DNA of 64,000 bases from Gilvimarinus agarilyticus (lineage in GTDB: Bacteria > Pseudomonadota > Gammaproteobacteria > Pseudomonadales > Cellvibrionaceae). Numbering within the stretch: the stretch's first letter is position 1; the number at the start of each line of letters is the position of its first letter. Of this stretch, positions 15,665 through 25,014 are shown one piece after another. The notes beneath the pieces were generated by a model that was not told the DNA's origin, searched no databases, and was given only the letters and a program-made list of their open reading frames with translations. Both the position numbers and the translations under genes were made by a program. The stretch lies in the NCBI RefSeq assembly GCF_000832015.1, contig NZ_JXCJ01000001.1, positions 481,658 to 545,657 on the forward strand, read 5' to 3'.

Positions 15665-18324
15665 TACTCGGGCACATCAAATGGGTTGTTATAATATTGA
15701 GCCCCGATATCCAGCCACTCGGCCAGCATTTTGCGCTCGGCGTCGTTAATCAGGCCGCGATGATCAAACGTATCTTCCATGGGGTCAAACTCAGTAAATC
15801 GGCTAAAAAACCGGCTGCTGGCAAAAGCGCCACCGGGCGACATAATACGATCAATCGCTACCCGCTCAAAAATCGGAATCGGGTTGCCCTCGGCGTCCAG
15901 TATCAGCTCGCCGTCTTCATCGGCCTCAAACTCACCGGTGGGGATTAACAGCTCTTGCAGCACCCCATCCACTAGCTCTAGCTCAAAACGGGTGCGCAAC
16001 AGCTGCGAATAAGACACCATCTGTCCGTTGTCCGCTTCAGTTGCGCTTAAGTCTAACTGGCCGGCGGGAATCTGCACAAGGCCATCGGCGTCTGCCGGGC
16101 TGTGACAGCTGCTGCAGGTGTTATCGCTTAGCACGCTGTTATCGGCGGCGCGCTCGATGCGCGGTAAATCCCACAGCGGCTGAATATGATCGGGGTAATT
16201 AATAGTCACCCGGCAGGGCGTGCTCCACTGTTGCTGACACGCGGCCGTGACGGGCACTCGCGCCGGGTCCGGCCCCTCGGCAAGCTCGCTGTAACGCACC
16301 GCAAAGCTTGGGTCTTTGTCGCGCACGGCGGGGTCGGTCCAGACATCGCGAAACACTAAATCCACCTGCGGCCGGGGCGTACCGGAGATGCGGGCGTAGA
16401 CTTCGGCCATGGTTTCACCCATCTCGGCCACATACGCCGGCTCGGTATTATCAAACGGTAAACCACTGGTGGCCGCACCGGCATTCACCGCGTCGGGGCC
16501 AACATCCAGCCGGCCATGAGGCACTTGCGAGTCGCGCTGATGGCAGCCGTTGCACTGGTAGACTTCACCCGGGCGCATCTGCATCCAGTTTTGGTGGCGC
16601 GGGCTAATGCGCATGCCGTTGGCATCCAGCACCGAGATGGTAAAGGCAACATCGGCGGGCACCGCAGCGCGCACCGAGCCATCGGGTTCTACCGGCACAT
16701 AGCCGATAATCTCTTTCATGCCCTGAGCGCTGCTAACACCAAAGGCGCTACCAGGCACCTGTTTGATCTCGCGCGGCGGTTGGGATACCGCGCCCACCAG
16801 GCGTAAAAAGCGCGCCGGGCGATCGGCCGCCAGGGTCTGGCCCGGATCACGCAGGCGGTCGATGCCCTCGTCAGTCACATCAACGCCGTCTAAATCGTAG
16901 ACGCTGCGAATGTCTAAAATCCCTAACCCTTCAGCAGCCAACGAGGGGATGGTGCCACCGCCCCCAGACGCTGGGAGTTGGCGCGGCTCCAGTGTGACCA
17001 GGTCGGTATAAGCTTTATCCTCCGCAGGCACCAACACCGGCTGTTGGGTGCTGTCATCCAGGTTATAAATAAACAAGCCAAACACCGGCGGCGCCGCCTC
17101 GTGGCCAGCCTCGATATTGTCATCGGTGCAGGGTACGTAGCGCGATTCGTCGCTGCCCTCTTCGACAATCTCCAACCGGCACTGGCTCCAGCTTACCAAC
17201 AGGCGGTTGGTGCCATCGCGCAGCGGCGTTAGCGCCGAGAAGTACCCGTGACGCGAGAGGCTGCCATCGATGGTTACCGGCAGTACGGTTAAAGGCTCGA
17301 TGGCATCGCCCTCGGTGCCAAGCACGGTCTGGTCGTCTTCGACGTACTCGTCGGTATCGATACTTACCAGATCACCGCCAAACAGATCATCGCTTGGTTT
17401 GTAAATACCCACCAACCGGCCATCTGGCATCAGCTCTGGGTTAAAAAGCCAAGGCGTGTCTTCACCCACACGGGTGTGGTAGCCGTAATGGGGCCGCACC
17501 TCGGTGCCATTGGGGTTGATGGTGTAGTAGCTCACCCGGTTATTGCGGTAGCTGTCGGCGCGGGTGTAAAGCACGCGGCCATCGGCGAGTACCAGTGGGT
17601 CCCAATCGTGCCCCTGATTAAACGACATTTGACGAATATCTTCGCCGGCAGCGGTCATCGAGTGCAGCACAAATGCCGGGCCATCGCCCGATTCACTCTC
17701 GGCGGCGTACTGGGGCTTGTTGGAGTCGAGCAATAGGGCGCGGCTACGCACCTGACGGTTAGAAGAGAAAACGATTCGGCCCCCGGGCAAATAGCGCGGC
17801 GAGATATCGTCCGCCTCTTCGGCGACGATATTCGAGCTAATTACCCGCCGCAGTACGCGGCTCGGCAGGTGGTACTCCCAAATATTCCAGGTGGGCTGTT
17901 CGTCGTCATCGGCGCCTTCGATCTCGGGCGCCCGCATCGCAAACAGCAACCGACTGCCGTTAGGGTGCGAGGTTAAATCTTTAACATCGTACTCTGCGCC
18001 CTCAGCAAACGCCTGATCGGTAACATTAATTGCTTCGGCATCGTCGGTAGCACGCACTTTAACAATCAGGCGGGCACCGGGGCTAAAGCCATCGCGCGCC
18101 ACAGGCGTTAACGGCAGCAACTCGCCGGCGTCATCTCGCGGCAGGGGGCGCTCGATGTAGGCAATGGGGATATCTTTAACCACCGGATCGGGTGCTTGCC
18201 CCGAGCCACTCAGGCCCGTGCCGCCACCACCGCCACAGCCAACCACCAGCGCCGCCAAAAGGGCACCGGGCAAAAAGCAACGTAAGGCGTTTATCGGCGG
18301 GGGCTTTACAGCGTGCTTTGTCAT
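15664..18324 (-). CDS. HzsA-like dihaem-motif lipoprotein
   Basis: An 886-residue lipoprotein with leader ending ALLAALVVGC at Cys30. Residues about 80-500 contain propeller-type repeats (SRLLFAMRAPEI, GRIVFSSNRQV, GRVLYTRADSY, DGRLVGIYK), like TolB/PD40 repeats and the middle domain of hydrazine synthase alpha subunit. Two haem-binding motifs follow: CNGCH at residues 591-595 (16540-16554) and CSSCH at 737-741 (16102-16116). This layout is recognised as an HzsA-related family widespread outside anammox bacteria; hydrazine synthesis is not implied. ATG 18324 is chosen because it gives a lipoprotein leader; the frame is open to 18486. It is first in a six-gene operon and divergent from a cytochrome-type operon. 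Confidence 0.78.
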   Translation of the reverse strand: MTKHAVKPPPINALRCFLPGALLAALVVGCGGGGGTGLSGSGQAPDPVVKDIPIAYIERPLPRDDAGELLPLTPVARDGFSPGARLIVKVRATDDAEAINVTDQAFAEGAEYDVKDLTSHPNGSRLLFAMRAPEIEGADDDEQPTWNIWEYHLPSRVLRRVISSNIVAEEADDISPRYLPGGRIVFSSNRQVRSRALLLDSNKPQYAAESESGDGPAFVLHSMTAAGEDIRQMSFNQGHDWDPLVLADGRVLYTRADSYRNNRVSYYTINPNGTEVRPHYGYHTRVGEDTPWLFNPELMPDGRLVGIYKPSDDLFGGDLVSIDTDEYVEDDQTVLGTEGDAIEPLTVLPVTIDGSLSRHGYFSALTPLRDGTNRLLVSWSQCRLEIVEEGSDESRYVPCTDDNIEAGHEAAPPVFGLFIYNLDDSTQQPVLVPAEDKAYTDLVTLEPRQLPASGGGGTIPSLAAEGLGILDIRSVYDLDGVDVTDEGIDRLRDPGQTLAADRPARFLRLVGAVSQPPREIKQVPGSAFGVSSAQGMKEIIGYVPVEPDGSVRAAVPADVAFTISVLDANGMRISPRHQNWMQMRPGEVYQCNGCHQRDSQVPHGRLDVGPDAVNAGAATSGLPFDNTEPAYVAEMGETMAEVYARISGTPRPQVDLVFRDVWTDPAVRDKDPSFAVRYSELAEGPDPARVPVTAACQQQWSTPCRVTINYPDHIQPLWDLPRIERAADNSVLSDNTCSSCHSPADADGLVQIPAGQLDLSATEADNGQMVSYSQLLRTRFELELVDGVLQELLIPTGEFEADEDGELILDAEGNPIPIFERVAIDRIMSPGGAFASSRFFSRFTEFDPMEDTFDHRGLINDAERKMLAEWLDIGAQYYNNPFDVPE

Positions 18325-18740
18325 TAACGGTCCTGGTGCTCTGTCAAAGTAGAATGTCATCTTCAGTGTTATCGTGGTGGTGCGCCGCAGGGCACCTGTG
18401 CAGGCAACAGCCCTTACCCGCGAGGCGCACCTTAGCGGAAACGCCGACAAACCAACCGAATACGACATTGCCCCCAGACAAAGCACTCGCTTTTAATAAG
18501 CGCAGTATTATGCCGTGGCCGCGACCCAAAATCGTTGTCGCCAGTCACGCTGCGGGTGCCGGCAAGGAGGTTTCTCACACCTATCAGAACAAACTTTTGT
18601 TATGATCTTGCTCATTATGTGATTGGGTAGACACCTGCGCCCGATCGAATAACACAGGCCGATCTACGAATCCGCATATAATAACTAGATTAAAACACAA
18701 ACCCGGCAACCACCACAGCCTCAAATCTTTGGAGCCCTGC
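18325..18740. promoter_or_regulatory. Divergent promoter region of the redox gene block
   Basis: A 416-nt gap between the HzsA-like gene (leftward) and the CxxCH protein gene (rightward). Promoters for both operons must lie here. No convincing operator palindrome or terminator was seen. For the rightward gene a clear ribosome site GGAG at 18731-18734 sits 6 nt before ATG 18741. Confidence 0.55.
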
Positions 18741-19958
18741 ATGTCGCTCTGTTCGCCCCCCAACTTACGCCTGGGTGCCTTGGCCCTCGGGATGAGTATT
18801 CTCGCCGCCACGGCCACCGCTGGCCCGCGCGAGCAGGCGCTAACCATTCACTCGCGTATTGCAGGGGTACCGCCCAGCACTCAGGTGCTCACACAAATGA
18901 GCGATTTGATTGAGGCCGGTAACACCGCTCAGGCGGTGCACATCGCCATGGACAACGACGGCTTTTACCGCGCCACCTTGCAAACCTGGATAACCCCCTG
19001 GACCAACCGCGAAATGACCGCTTTTGCGCCGCTCAATGACTACACCGCCACGGTGATGGGGCTGATTCGCGACGAGGCCGATTTTCGCGATGTATTAGTG
19101 GGCGACGTACTTTATACCGGCGCCGATAGCCTTGGTCTGCCGCCCTACAGCAGCAGTAACAATGAGCACTACCAGGCGTTGCAGCAAAGCAGCGCGCCGC
19201 TGGGCAGCTCGCTGGTGCGCCGTACGCAATCGCAAATAAGCGAGGTGCCGGCCCACGCCACCGCAGGGGTCATTACCAGCCGCGCCGCGGCCAAAGCGTT
19301 TTTTGTCGCCGGTACTAACCGCGCCATGTTCCGTTTTACCCTGCTCAACCATTTGTGCCGCGATCTAGAGCAAGTGCACGACGTAACCCGCACGCCCGAT
19401 CGCATTCGCCAGGACGTAAGCCGCAGCCCCGGCGGTGACAGCCGGGTGTTTTTAAACAACTGCGTAGGCTGCCACGCGGGTATGGACCCAATGGCCCAGG
19501 CCTTTGCCTATTACGATTACGAGTACAACGCCGCCACCGACCCGGACGCCGAGAATGGCGCGATTCACTACAACACCGCCGGCGACGTCGACCCGGCCAG
19601 CGGCAACCGCACCGAGGGCAAATACCACATCAACGCCAGCACCTTTGCCCCCGGCTACGTTACCCCCAATGACCAGTGGCAAAACTATTGGCGCGAAGGC
19701 CCCAACGCCATTCTCGCGTGGGACCCAACCCTCGAGGGCGGCGGCACCGGCGCTAAAAGCTTGGGCCGCGAGCTGGCCAACTCGGGCGCCTTTGCCAGCT
19801 GCCAGGTAGAAAAGGTGTTTACCCAGGTGTGCCTGCGCAAACCCGGCAACGCCGCCGACCGCGCTCTGGTGAGCGATGCCACCGCCGCCTTTGCCGCCAG
19901 TGGCTACAACTTAAAACAGGTGTTTATCGACACCGCCAACTACTGCAAAGGTGAATAA
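18741..19958 (+). CDS. Exported c-type cytochrome-like protein
   Basis: A 405-residue exported protein with signal peptide (LGALALGMSILAATATAG) and one haem motif, NNCVGCHAGMDPMAQAF, with CVGCH at residues 241-245 (19461-19475). The C..CHAGMDP..AFAYYDY pattern resembles the DUF1585/DUF1588-type segments of planctomycete-like cytochrome proteins. Start ATG 18741 is set by GGAG six nt upstream; the frame is also open from a TTG at 18729. A single haem and large helical N-terminal part suggest an electron-transfer or haem-containing partner of the LamG and DUF1501 proteins that follow at 1 nt and 16 nt. Confidence 0.72.
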   Translation: MSLCSPPNLRLGALALGMSILAATATAGPREQALTIHSRIAGVPPSTQVLTQMSDLIEAGNTAQAVHIAMDNDGFYRATLQTWITPWTNREMTAFAPLNDYTATVMGLIRDEADFRDVLVGDVLYTGADSLGLPPYSSSNNEHYQALQQSSAPLGSSLVRRTQSQISEVPAHATAGVITSRAAAKAFFVAGTNRAMFRFTLLNHLCRDLEQVHDVTRTPDRIRQDVSRSPGGDSRVFLNNCVGCHAGMDPMAQAFAYYDYEYNAATDPDAENGAIHYNTAGDVDPASGNRTEGKYHINASTFAPGYVTPNDQWQNYWREGPNAILAWDPTLEGGGTGAKSLGRELANSGAFASCQVEKVFTQVCLRKPGNAADRALVSDATAAFAASGYNLKQVFIDTANYCKGE

Positions 19959-19959
19959 C

Positions 19960-22455
19960 ATGGCGGCCGCGATACACACAGCAAAAACCACTTTACCCCT
20001 CTGGCTTGCGGGCCTGTTAAGCGCCGCACTGCTGGCCGGTTGTGGCTCGGGCAGCGGGCAGTCCACCACGCCCAACGTCAAGCCCGACGACGGCGAAGAC
20101 ACCAGCCGCCCCGGTGTTGTTTACAACGGCCCCGCGCCATTAACTGAAGACATCCAAAACTTTAAATTGTATGTGTGGGACAACTTAGCGCTCGACGACC
20201 GCTGCGGCAGTTGCCACGTCGTGGGCGGCAACGATCCAATGTTTGTGCGCACCGACGATATCAACCAGGCCTATCAGGCGGCCGTGCCCTTGGTGGATTT
20301 ACACACCCCGGTACTGTCGCGCATGGTGAGCAAAGTGGCCGGCGGCCACAATTGCTGGCTCGATAGCGACACCGCCTGCGCCGATATTGTCACCGGCTAC
20401 ATTACCGAGTGGGCAGCGGCGGCCGGCAGCATCAGCAACGAGATCGTGCTCACCGCCCCCGAGATTAAAGAGGTAGGCGGCAGCAAAAACTTTCCGCCAG
20501 ACAACAGCGACTACGCCGCGACCGTCTACCCCGTGGTAAATCAGTACTGCAGCGCGTGCCACGCCGAGAGCGCACCTCTAATGCAACAGCCGTTTATCGG
20601 CAGCAGCGATGTGCAAGTCTCTTACGAGGCGGCCCGCAGCCGTATGCGGCTAGACGCCCCGGCTAATTCGCGCCTGGTAGAGCGCCTAGCACAAGAGTCG
20701 CACAATTGCTGGAGTAGCTCCTGCGCCAACGACGCGCAAACCATGGCCGATGCCATCGCCGCGTTTGCCGATTTGGTGCCGGTCACCCAAGTGGACCCCG
20801 AGCTTGTGACCAGTAAAGCACTGCAATTGGCCGACGGTAGCGTAGCCAGCGCCAACGGCCGCGCCGACAACTACATTATTGCCCGCTACGAGTTTAAAAC
20901 CGGCAGCGGCGCCATCGCCTACGACACCAGCGGCGTCAACCCCGCCGCCGATTTATCCCTGTATGGCGACGTCGATTGGATGTCCAGCTGGGGCCTGCGC
21001 TTTAACGACGGCAAGGCCCAGGCCTCGACCCAAACCAGCCGCAAACTGTTTGATCAAATCAGCAGCACCGGCGAGTACTCCATCGAGGCGTGGGTGATTC
21101 CGTCCAACGTCAGCCAAGAGGACGCCCGCATCGTCAGCTACTCGGGCAGCACCGAGGTGCGCAACTTTGCGCTGGACCAAAACCTCTACAACTACACCCA
21201 CTACCACCGCAGCTCCAGCACTAACAGCAACGGCATGCCGGCCATCGTGACGGCCGATGCCGACGAGCGCGCTCAGGCCAGCTTGCAGCACGTGGTGGTT
21301 ACCTTTGATCCGGTCAATGGCCGGCGCATTTACGTCAATGGTGAATTTACCGGCGATGCCGACCCAAGCGCCATCGGCAACCTCAACGAGTGGGACTCGA
21401 GCTTCGCCTTGGTATTAGGCAACGAGGTGTCATCCAACCGCACCTGGAGCGGCGCCGTGCGCTTTTTGGCCGTGCACAACCGCGCGTTATCGGCCCAGTC
21501 CATCCACGACAACTTTGAGGCCGGGGTAGGCGAGACTTACTACCTGCTGTTTAGCATTAGCGAGCTCATCGATGTGGCCGATGCCTATATCGTGTTTCAG
21601 GCGCAGCAGTTTGACGATTACAGCTACCTGTTTAGCGAGCCGTTTTTTACCCGCCTGAGCGACGACCCCATCCCCACGGTGCCGGTTAAAGGTATTCGCA
21701 TTGGCGTTAACGGCCGCGAGGCGATTGTCGGCCAGGTATTTGCCGCGCTCGACACCGAGATCAACGCCGCCGACTACGCAAACGGGCAACAGCCGTTATC
21801 GCGCCAGGGCGCCGTGCTGGCGTTAGAGCAGGGCAGCGATCTGGACACCTTCTTTTTAACCTTCGACCAACTGGGCGAGCACCGCTTTGCTAGGGTCGAG
21901 GCCGAGCCACCGGCGCCACAGCCGCCGGCGGATATTGCCGATCAGCCCAGCCTGGGCATTAAAAGCTTTGCCAGCATCAACGCCTCGCTGGCCGCCATGA
22001 CCGGCATCAGCCACAGCAACGCGGCGGTGCACGCCACCTACGAGAAAGTCGAGCAACAACTGCCTACCACCAGCGCGCTGGATACCTTTGTGGCGGCGCA
22101 GCAAATGGGCATTACGCAGTTATCGGTGGCCTACTGCAACGCGTTAGTCAACGATACGGCCAAGCGCGCGGCGTTTTTCCCGGGCTTTGATTTCTCGCAA
22201 GTGCCGGGCGCCGCGTTTAGCGCCAGCGGCCGCAACCACATTATCGACCCGCTGCTCAACGCGCTGGTCGCCGCCGAGGTTAACGGCAGCTCGCTGGCCA
22301 CTCAGGCCAACCCCTCCAGCACCCGTGCCGAGCTAAACAAACTGATCGATACCATGACTGTGTGCTCTGGCGACTGTAACGCCGAGCGCACCGCCACCAC
22401 TGTCAAAGCCACCTGCGCCGCCGCCCTCGGCAGCGCCATCATGCTAGTTCACTAA
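19960..22455 (+). CDS. LamG-domain lipoprotein with two cytochrome-type motifs
   Basis: An 831-residue lipoprotein (SAALLAGC, Cys28). Two similar haem segments follow: CGSCH at residues 82-86 and CSACH at 197-201. Each is followed about 50 residues later by HNCW plus a further Cys. A LamG/concanavalin-like domain lies at about residues 320-530 (YSIEAWVIPSN, VVVTFDPVNGRRIYVNGEF, AVRFLAVHNRALS), which in other proteins binds glycans or proteins. The last 300 residues show no recognised domain. The ATG is 2 nt after the previous stop; a GTG at 19951 is an alternative start. The protein probably sits on the membrane surface as the central redox/binding component. Confidence 0.75.
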   Translation: MAAAIHTAKTTLPLWLAGLLSAALLAGCGSGSGQSTTPNVKPDDGEDTSRPGVVYNGPAPLTEDIQNFKLYVWDNLALDDRCGSCHVVGGNDPMFVRTDDINQAYQAAVPLVDLHTPVLSRMVSKVAGGHNCWLDSDTACADIVTGYITEWAAAAGSISNEIVLTAPEIKEVGGSKNFPPDNSDYAATVYPVVNQYCSACHAESAPLMQQPFIGSSDVQVSYEAARSRMRLDAPANSRLVERLAQESHNCWSSSCANDAQTMADAIAAFADLVPVTQVDPELVTSKALQLADGSVASANGRADNYIIARYEFKTGSGAIAYDTSGVNPAADLSLYGDVDWMSSWGLRFNDGKAQASTQTSRKLFDQISSTGEYSIEAWVIPSNVSQEDARIVSYSGSTEVRNFALDQNLYNYTHYHRSSSTNSNGMPAIVTADADERAQASLQHVVVTFDPVNGRRIYVNGEFTGDADPSAIGNLNEWDSSFALVLGNEVSSNRTWSGAVRFLAVHNRALSAQSIHDNFEAGVGETYYLLFSISELIDVADAYIVFQAQQFDDYSYLFSEPFFTRLSDDPIPTVPVKGIRIGVNGREAIVGQVFAALDTEINAADYANGQQPLSRQGAVLALEQGSDLDTFFLTFDQLGEHRFARVEAEPPAPQPPADIADQPSLGIKSFASINASLAAMTGISHSNAAVHATYEKVEQQLPTTSALDTFVAAQQMGITQLSVAYCNALVNDTAKRAAFFPGFDFSQVPGAAFSASGRNHIIDPLLNALVAAEVNGSSLATQANPSSTRAELNKLIDTMTVCSGDCNAERTATTVKATCAAALGSAIMLVH

Positions 22456-22471
22456 CGGAGCAGACTGCCTT

Positions 22472-24055
22472 ATGAGTAAATACCGCGCGCCTCTGCATCC
22501 GGATGCACCGCTTAAACTGAACAGCCACCACCGGCCCATTAGCCGGCGCGATTTAATCGCCCAGGGCTTTCGCACCGGCGGCGCTACCTTAACCGGCGCC
22601 TCGCTAATGACCCTGCTGGCGGGCAACGCCAATGCCGCGTTATCGCCCGATATTAACGCCATGCGCCAGGCCTGCGGCATTGCCAGCCAGGGCGCGGGTA
22701 AAATACCGTTTATCTGCTTCGATTTAGCCGGTGGCGCCAATATTGCCGGCTCTAATGTGTTGGTGGGCGGCGCCGGCGGCCAGCTCGATACGCTATCGGC
22801 CAGCGGCTACACCAAGCAGGGCCTGCCCGGCGACATGACGCCCGACAGCAGCACCGGCGATTTTGTGAATCGCGATTTAGGCCTCGCGTTTCACACCGAC
22901 AGCGGCATGCTGCGCGGCATTTTAGAGCGTGTCGCCCCAGGTACGGCGGCGGCCGTTAACGGTGCGGTAATTCCCGCCCGCTCCGAGAACGACACCGGCA
23001 ACAACCCCCACAACCCCATGTACGGCATTAACCGCGCCGGCGCCAACGGCTCGCTGCTCTCTTTGATTGGCTCGCGCGCCAGCGACTCAGGCGGAAACTC
23101 TATGGCGCCCTCGATGCTGATTAACCCCGAGGCGCGCCCCACCAAAGTCGACCGCCCCAGCGATGTCACAGGCTTAGTGGATGTGGGCGATTTGGTGAGC
23201 TTGCTCAGCCAATCTGACACCGTCGCGGTCATGGAATCTATGGTGCGTTTAAGCAACGCCAAACTGGGCGCGGTGGATACCGGCAGCAACCGCGATGCCG
23301 CGCTTAAAGAGTTAATGCGCTGCGGCTACGTAAAAAGCGCCGATTTAGCCGACCGCTTTGGCAACCCCGCGGCCATCGACCCGATTGCCGATGCGGATAT
23401 CGTCGGCCCCGGCGGTATTTTTAGCTTTGACGAGTTTGATAACGACAGCGAGTTTCGCAAAACCGCTTCGGTCATGAAGCTGGTCATGAGCGGCTACGCT
23501 GGTGCCGGCACCATTACCATGGGCGGCTACGACTACCACACCGGCGATCGGTCCACAGGTGAGATTCGCGACTTACGCGCCGGCCGCTGCATCGGCGCCT
23601 GTTTAGAATACGCCGCCCGCATGGGCGTACCGGTTATGATTTACGTATTCTCCGACGGCTCGGTGTTCTCAAACGGCATGCTGGATGAATCCGCCGAGGG
23701 CCGTGGCAAAGGCGTCTGGACCGGCGACAACCAACAAACCGCCGCCAGCTACTTTTTGGTGTACAACCCAAGCGGCCGGCCCACTATTTTAGGTGGCTCT
23801 GCCGCTGCGCAAGCGTCGCACCAACAGCTCGGGTTTATGCGCTCCAGCGGCGATGTTGAAACCGCCTCAAGCCCAGCGGCCAATAATGTGAACCTATTGG
23901 TCGAGACCTTGGTGCTGAACTATATGGCGCTGCACGGCGAGCAAAATTTGTTTTCTACGCTGTTTCCACAGCATGGGCTGGGTAACGCCACGGCGTTAGA
24001 TCGGATGACGGCGATGAACCCGATTTGTGATGGAACGATTGGGAATTTGGTTTAG
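22472..24055 (+). CDS. Tat-exported DUF1501-like protein
   Basis: A 527-residue protein with a twin-arginine leader: ISRRDLIAQGF (RR at 25-26) followed by a hydrophobic stretch ending GNANA. The body resembles DUF1501/sulfatase-like proteins that pair with planctomycete-type cytochromes (FICFDLAGGANIAGSNVL, GGYDYHTGDRSTGE, VMIYVFSDGSVFSNG). Tat export implies folding, perhaps with a metal cofactor, before export. It is the third gene of the rightward operon, 16 nt after the LamG gene. Its last 24 codons occur again at 25386-25460. Confidence 0.75.
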   Translation: MSKYRAPLHPDAPLKLNSHHRPISRRDLIAQGFRTGGATLTGASLMTLLAGNANAALSPDINAMRQACGIASQGAGKIPFICFDLAGGANIAGSNVLVGGAGGQLDTLSASGYTKQGLPGDMTPDSSTGDFVNRDLGLAFHTDSGMLRGILERVAPGTAAAVNGAVIPARSENDTGNNPHNPMYGINRAGANGSLLSLIGSRASDSGGNSMAPSMLINPEARPTKVDRPSDVTGLVDVGDLVSLLSQSDTVAVMESMVRLSNAKLGAVDTGSNRDAALKELMRCGYVKSADLADRFGNPAAIDPIADADIVGPGGIFSFDEFDNDSEFRKTASVMKLVMSGYAGAGTITMGGYDYHTGDRSTGEIRDLRAGRCIGACLEYAARMGVPVMIYVFSDGSVFSNGMLDESAEGRGKGVWTGDNQQTAASYFLVYNPSGRPTILGGSAAAQASHQQLGFMRSSGDVETASSPAANNVNLLVETLVLNYMALHGEQNLFSTLFPQHGLGNATALDRMTAMNPICDGTIGNLV

Positions 24056-24180
24056 CGCGCGGTTGGGTACACCGCCGTCATCCCAGACCCTCTACAGCGT
24101 CATCCCGGACCCCGATCCGGGATCCAGTGAACGAAGCTGCTAAGTGTAGAGCTGGAACTTAACGATTGAATGATCATTAA
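24056..24180. repeat. Short palindromic repeat (REP-like)
   Basis: At 24101-24122 lies CATCCCGGACCCCGATCCGG followed by GATCC, an imperfect palindrome (TCCCGGA...TCCGGGA) typical of extragenic REP-type sequences. A partial copy of its left side (CGTCATCCCAGACCC) is at 24076-24090. No gene is present. Confidence 0.6.
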
Positions 24181-24458
24181 TTTTTAGCTGGGTGCGCTCT
24201 GTCACCGCACGGGCGAAGCACTCTTCTGCTTGTCCAGAAAAGTAATCAAAAGAGGACACCCCGGCATCTCAGCCCTCGGCAACTGCTCCTGCGTTGCTCT
24301 ATTCAGCTACATCCCTGTAGCGATTCGGGTTCCCTCGCTCCAGCCGATTTTAGAGGGCCGCATCGACACGCCGTCCCTGGCGTGACGATGGCTTGCGCAA
24401 ATGTCCTATTTGCTTACCCCCTAAAATGGGCCTGCGCTCGGCTGGCTGCAGGGGGCGT
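24181..24458. repeat. Dispersed noncoding repeat, copy A
   Basis: Begins TTTTTAGCTGGGTGCGCTCTG and ends near CTGCGCTCGGCTGGCTGCAG. The same landmarks in the same order recur at 25531-25758: AGCTGGGTGCGCTCTGTC, CACC/CACCCTGGCATC, CTCCAGC/TTCCAGC before GATTTTA, the GACACGCCGTCCCTGGCGTG-type palindrome, and CCCCTAAAAT. No open frame is conserved between copies. Confidence 0.75.
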
Positions 24459-24539
24459 AAAACACCACTTCGTCGTTAGCTTTTATACCAGCCCACTAGA
24501 TAAGCTAAGCTCAAACTTACGATCACATTAAAACAGTTG

Positions 24540-24563
24540 AATAATAACTTATATGTTATTATT
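24540..24563. promoter_or_regulatory. Perfect palindrome upstream of toxin-antitoxin genes
   Basis: AATAATAAC-TTATAT-GTTATTATT has two perfect 9-bp arms around a 6-bp self-complementary centre. It ends 23 nt before the toxin GTG, the place where toxin-antitoxin complexes usually bind to repress their own promoter. Confidence 0.7.
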
Positions 24564-24586
24564 ATGAGCAAAAGGGAGTTTGATCT

Positions 24587-24931
24587 GTGGTATTGCCTGC
24601 AATCCAGCGAAAAACCCAAGAGTATTTGGTTCAGGATGGCCGAGCGCCATTTCGGGATTGGCTGATGGGGCTCAAAGATACTAGAGCGCAGGTAAAAATC
24701 ACCAAGGCTGTAACTCAAATGGAAGCTGGAAACTTTGGCGATCATAAGCCCATTACAGGTGGTAATGGTTTGCAGGAGCGCAGAATCAATTACGGCCCAG
24801 GTTATCGAATTTATTACATCACCGAAGGCGATGAGTTGATCATATTGTTCGCTGGCAGCGATAAATCAGATCAACAGGCAGTTATCGATACCGCTAAAAC
24901 ATATTTAACCGATTACAGAGCGAGAAAGTGA
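24587..24931 (+). CDS. HigB/RelE-like toxin
   Basis: A 114-residue protein of the phage Gp49-like/HigB group, toxin of a type II pair that cleaves mRNA at the ribosome. Pattern: an N-terminal helix (FRDWLMGLKDTRAQVKITKAVTQMEAGNFGDHKPI), then GNGLQERRINYGPGYRIYYI and ELIILFAGSDKSDQQAVIDTAKTYL, the typical ERRI.YGPGYR core of the family. Start GTG follows AAAGGGAG. The toxin gene comes first and the antitoxin 83 nt later, as in higBA. The operon has the palindrome at 24540-24563 upstream. Confidence 0.88.
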   Translation: MVLPAIQRKTQEYLVQDGRAPFRDWLMGLKDTRAQVKITKAVTQMEAGNFGDHKPITGGNGLQERRINYGPGYRIYYITEGDELIILFAGSDKSDQQAVIDTAKTYLTDYRARK

Positions 24932-25014
24932 GATACAGACTTCTCGCTTAGCAAATCTAGGGCGCTGCCTACAATAAAGGCGGCACAAAAAAGTAAACGA
25001 TGAGGTAACCTCAA

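Noticed and set aside
15664..18324. Hydrazine synthase activity
   Set aside because: Only the HzsA-like layout is present; no HzsB, HzsC, hydrazine dehydrogenase or other anammox-type genes are in the window.
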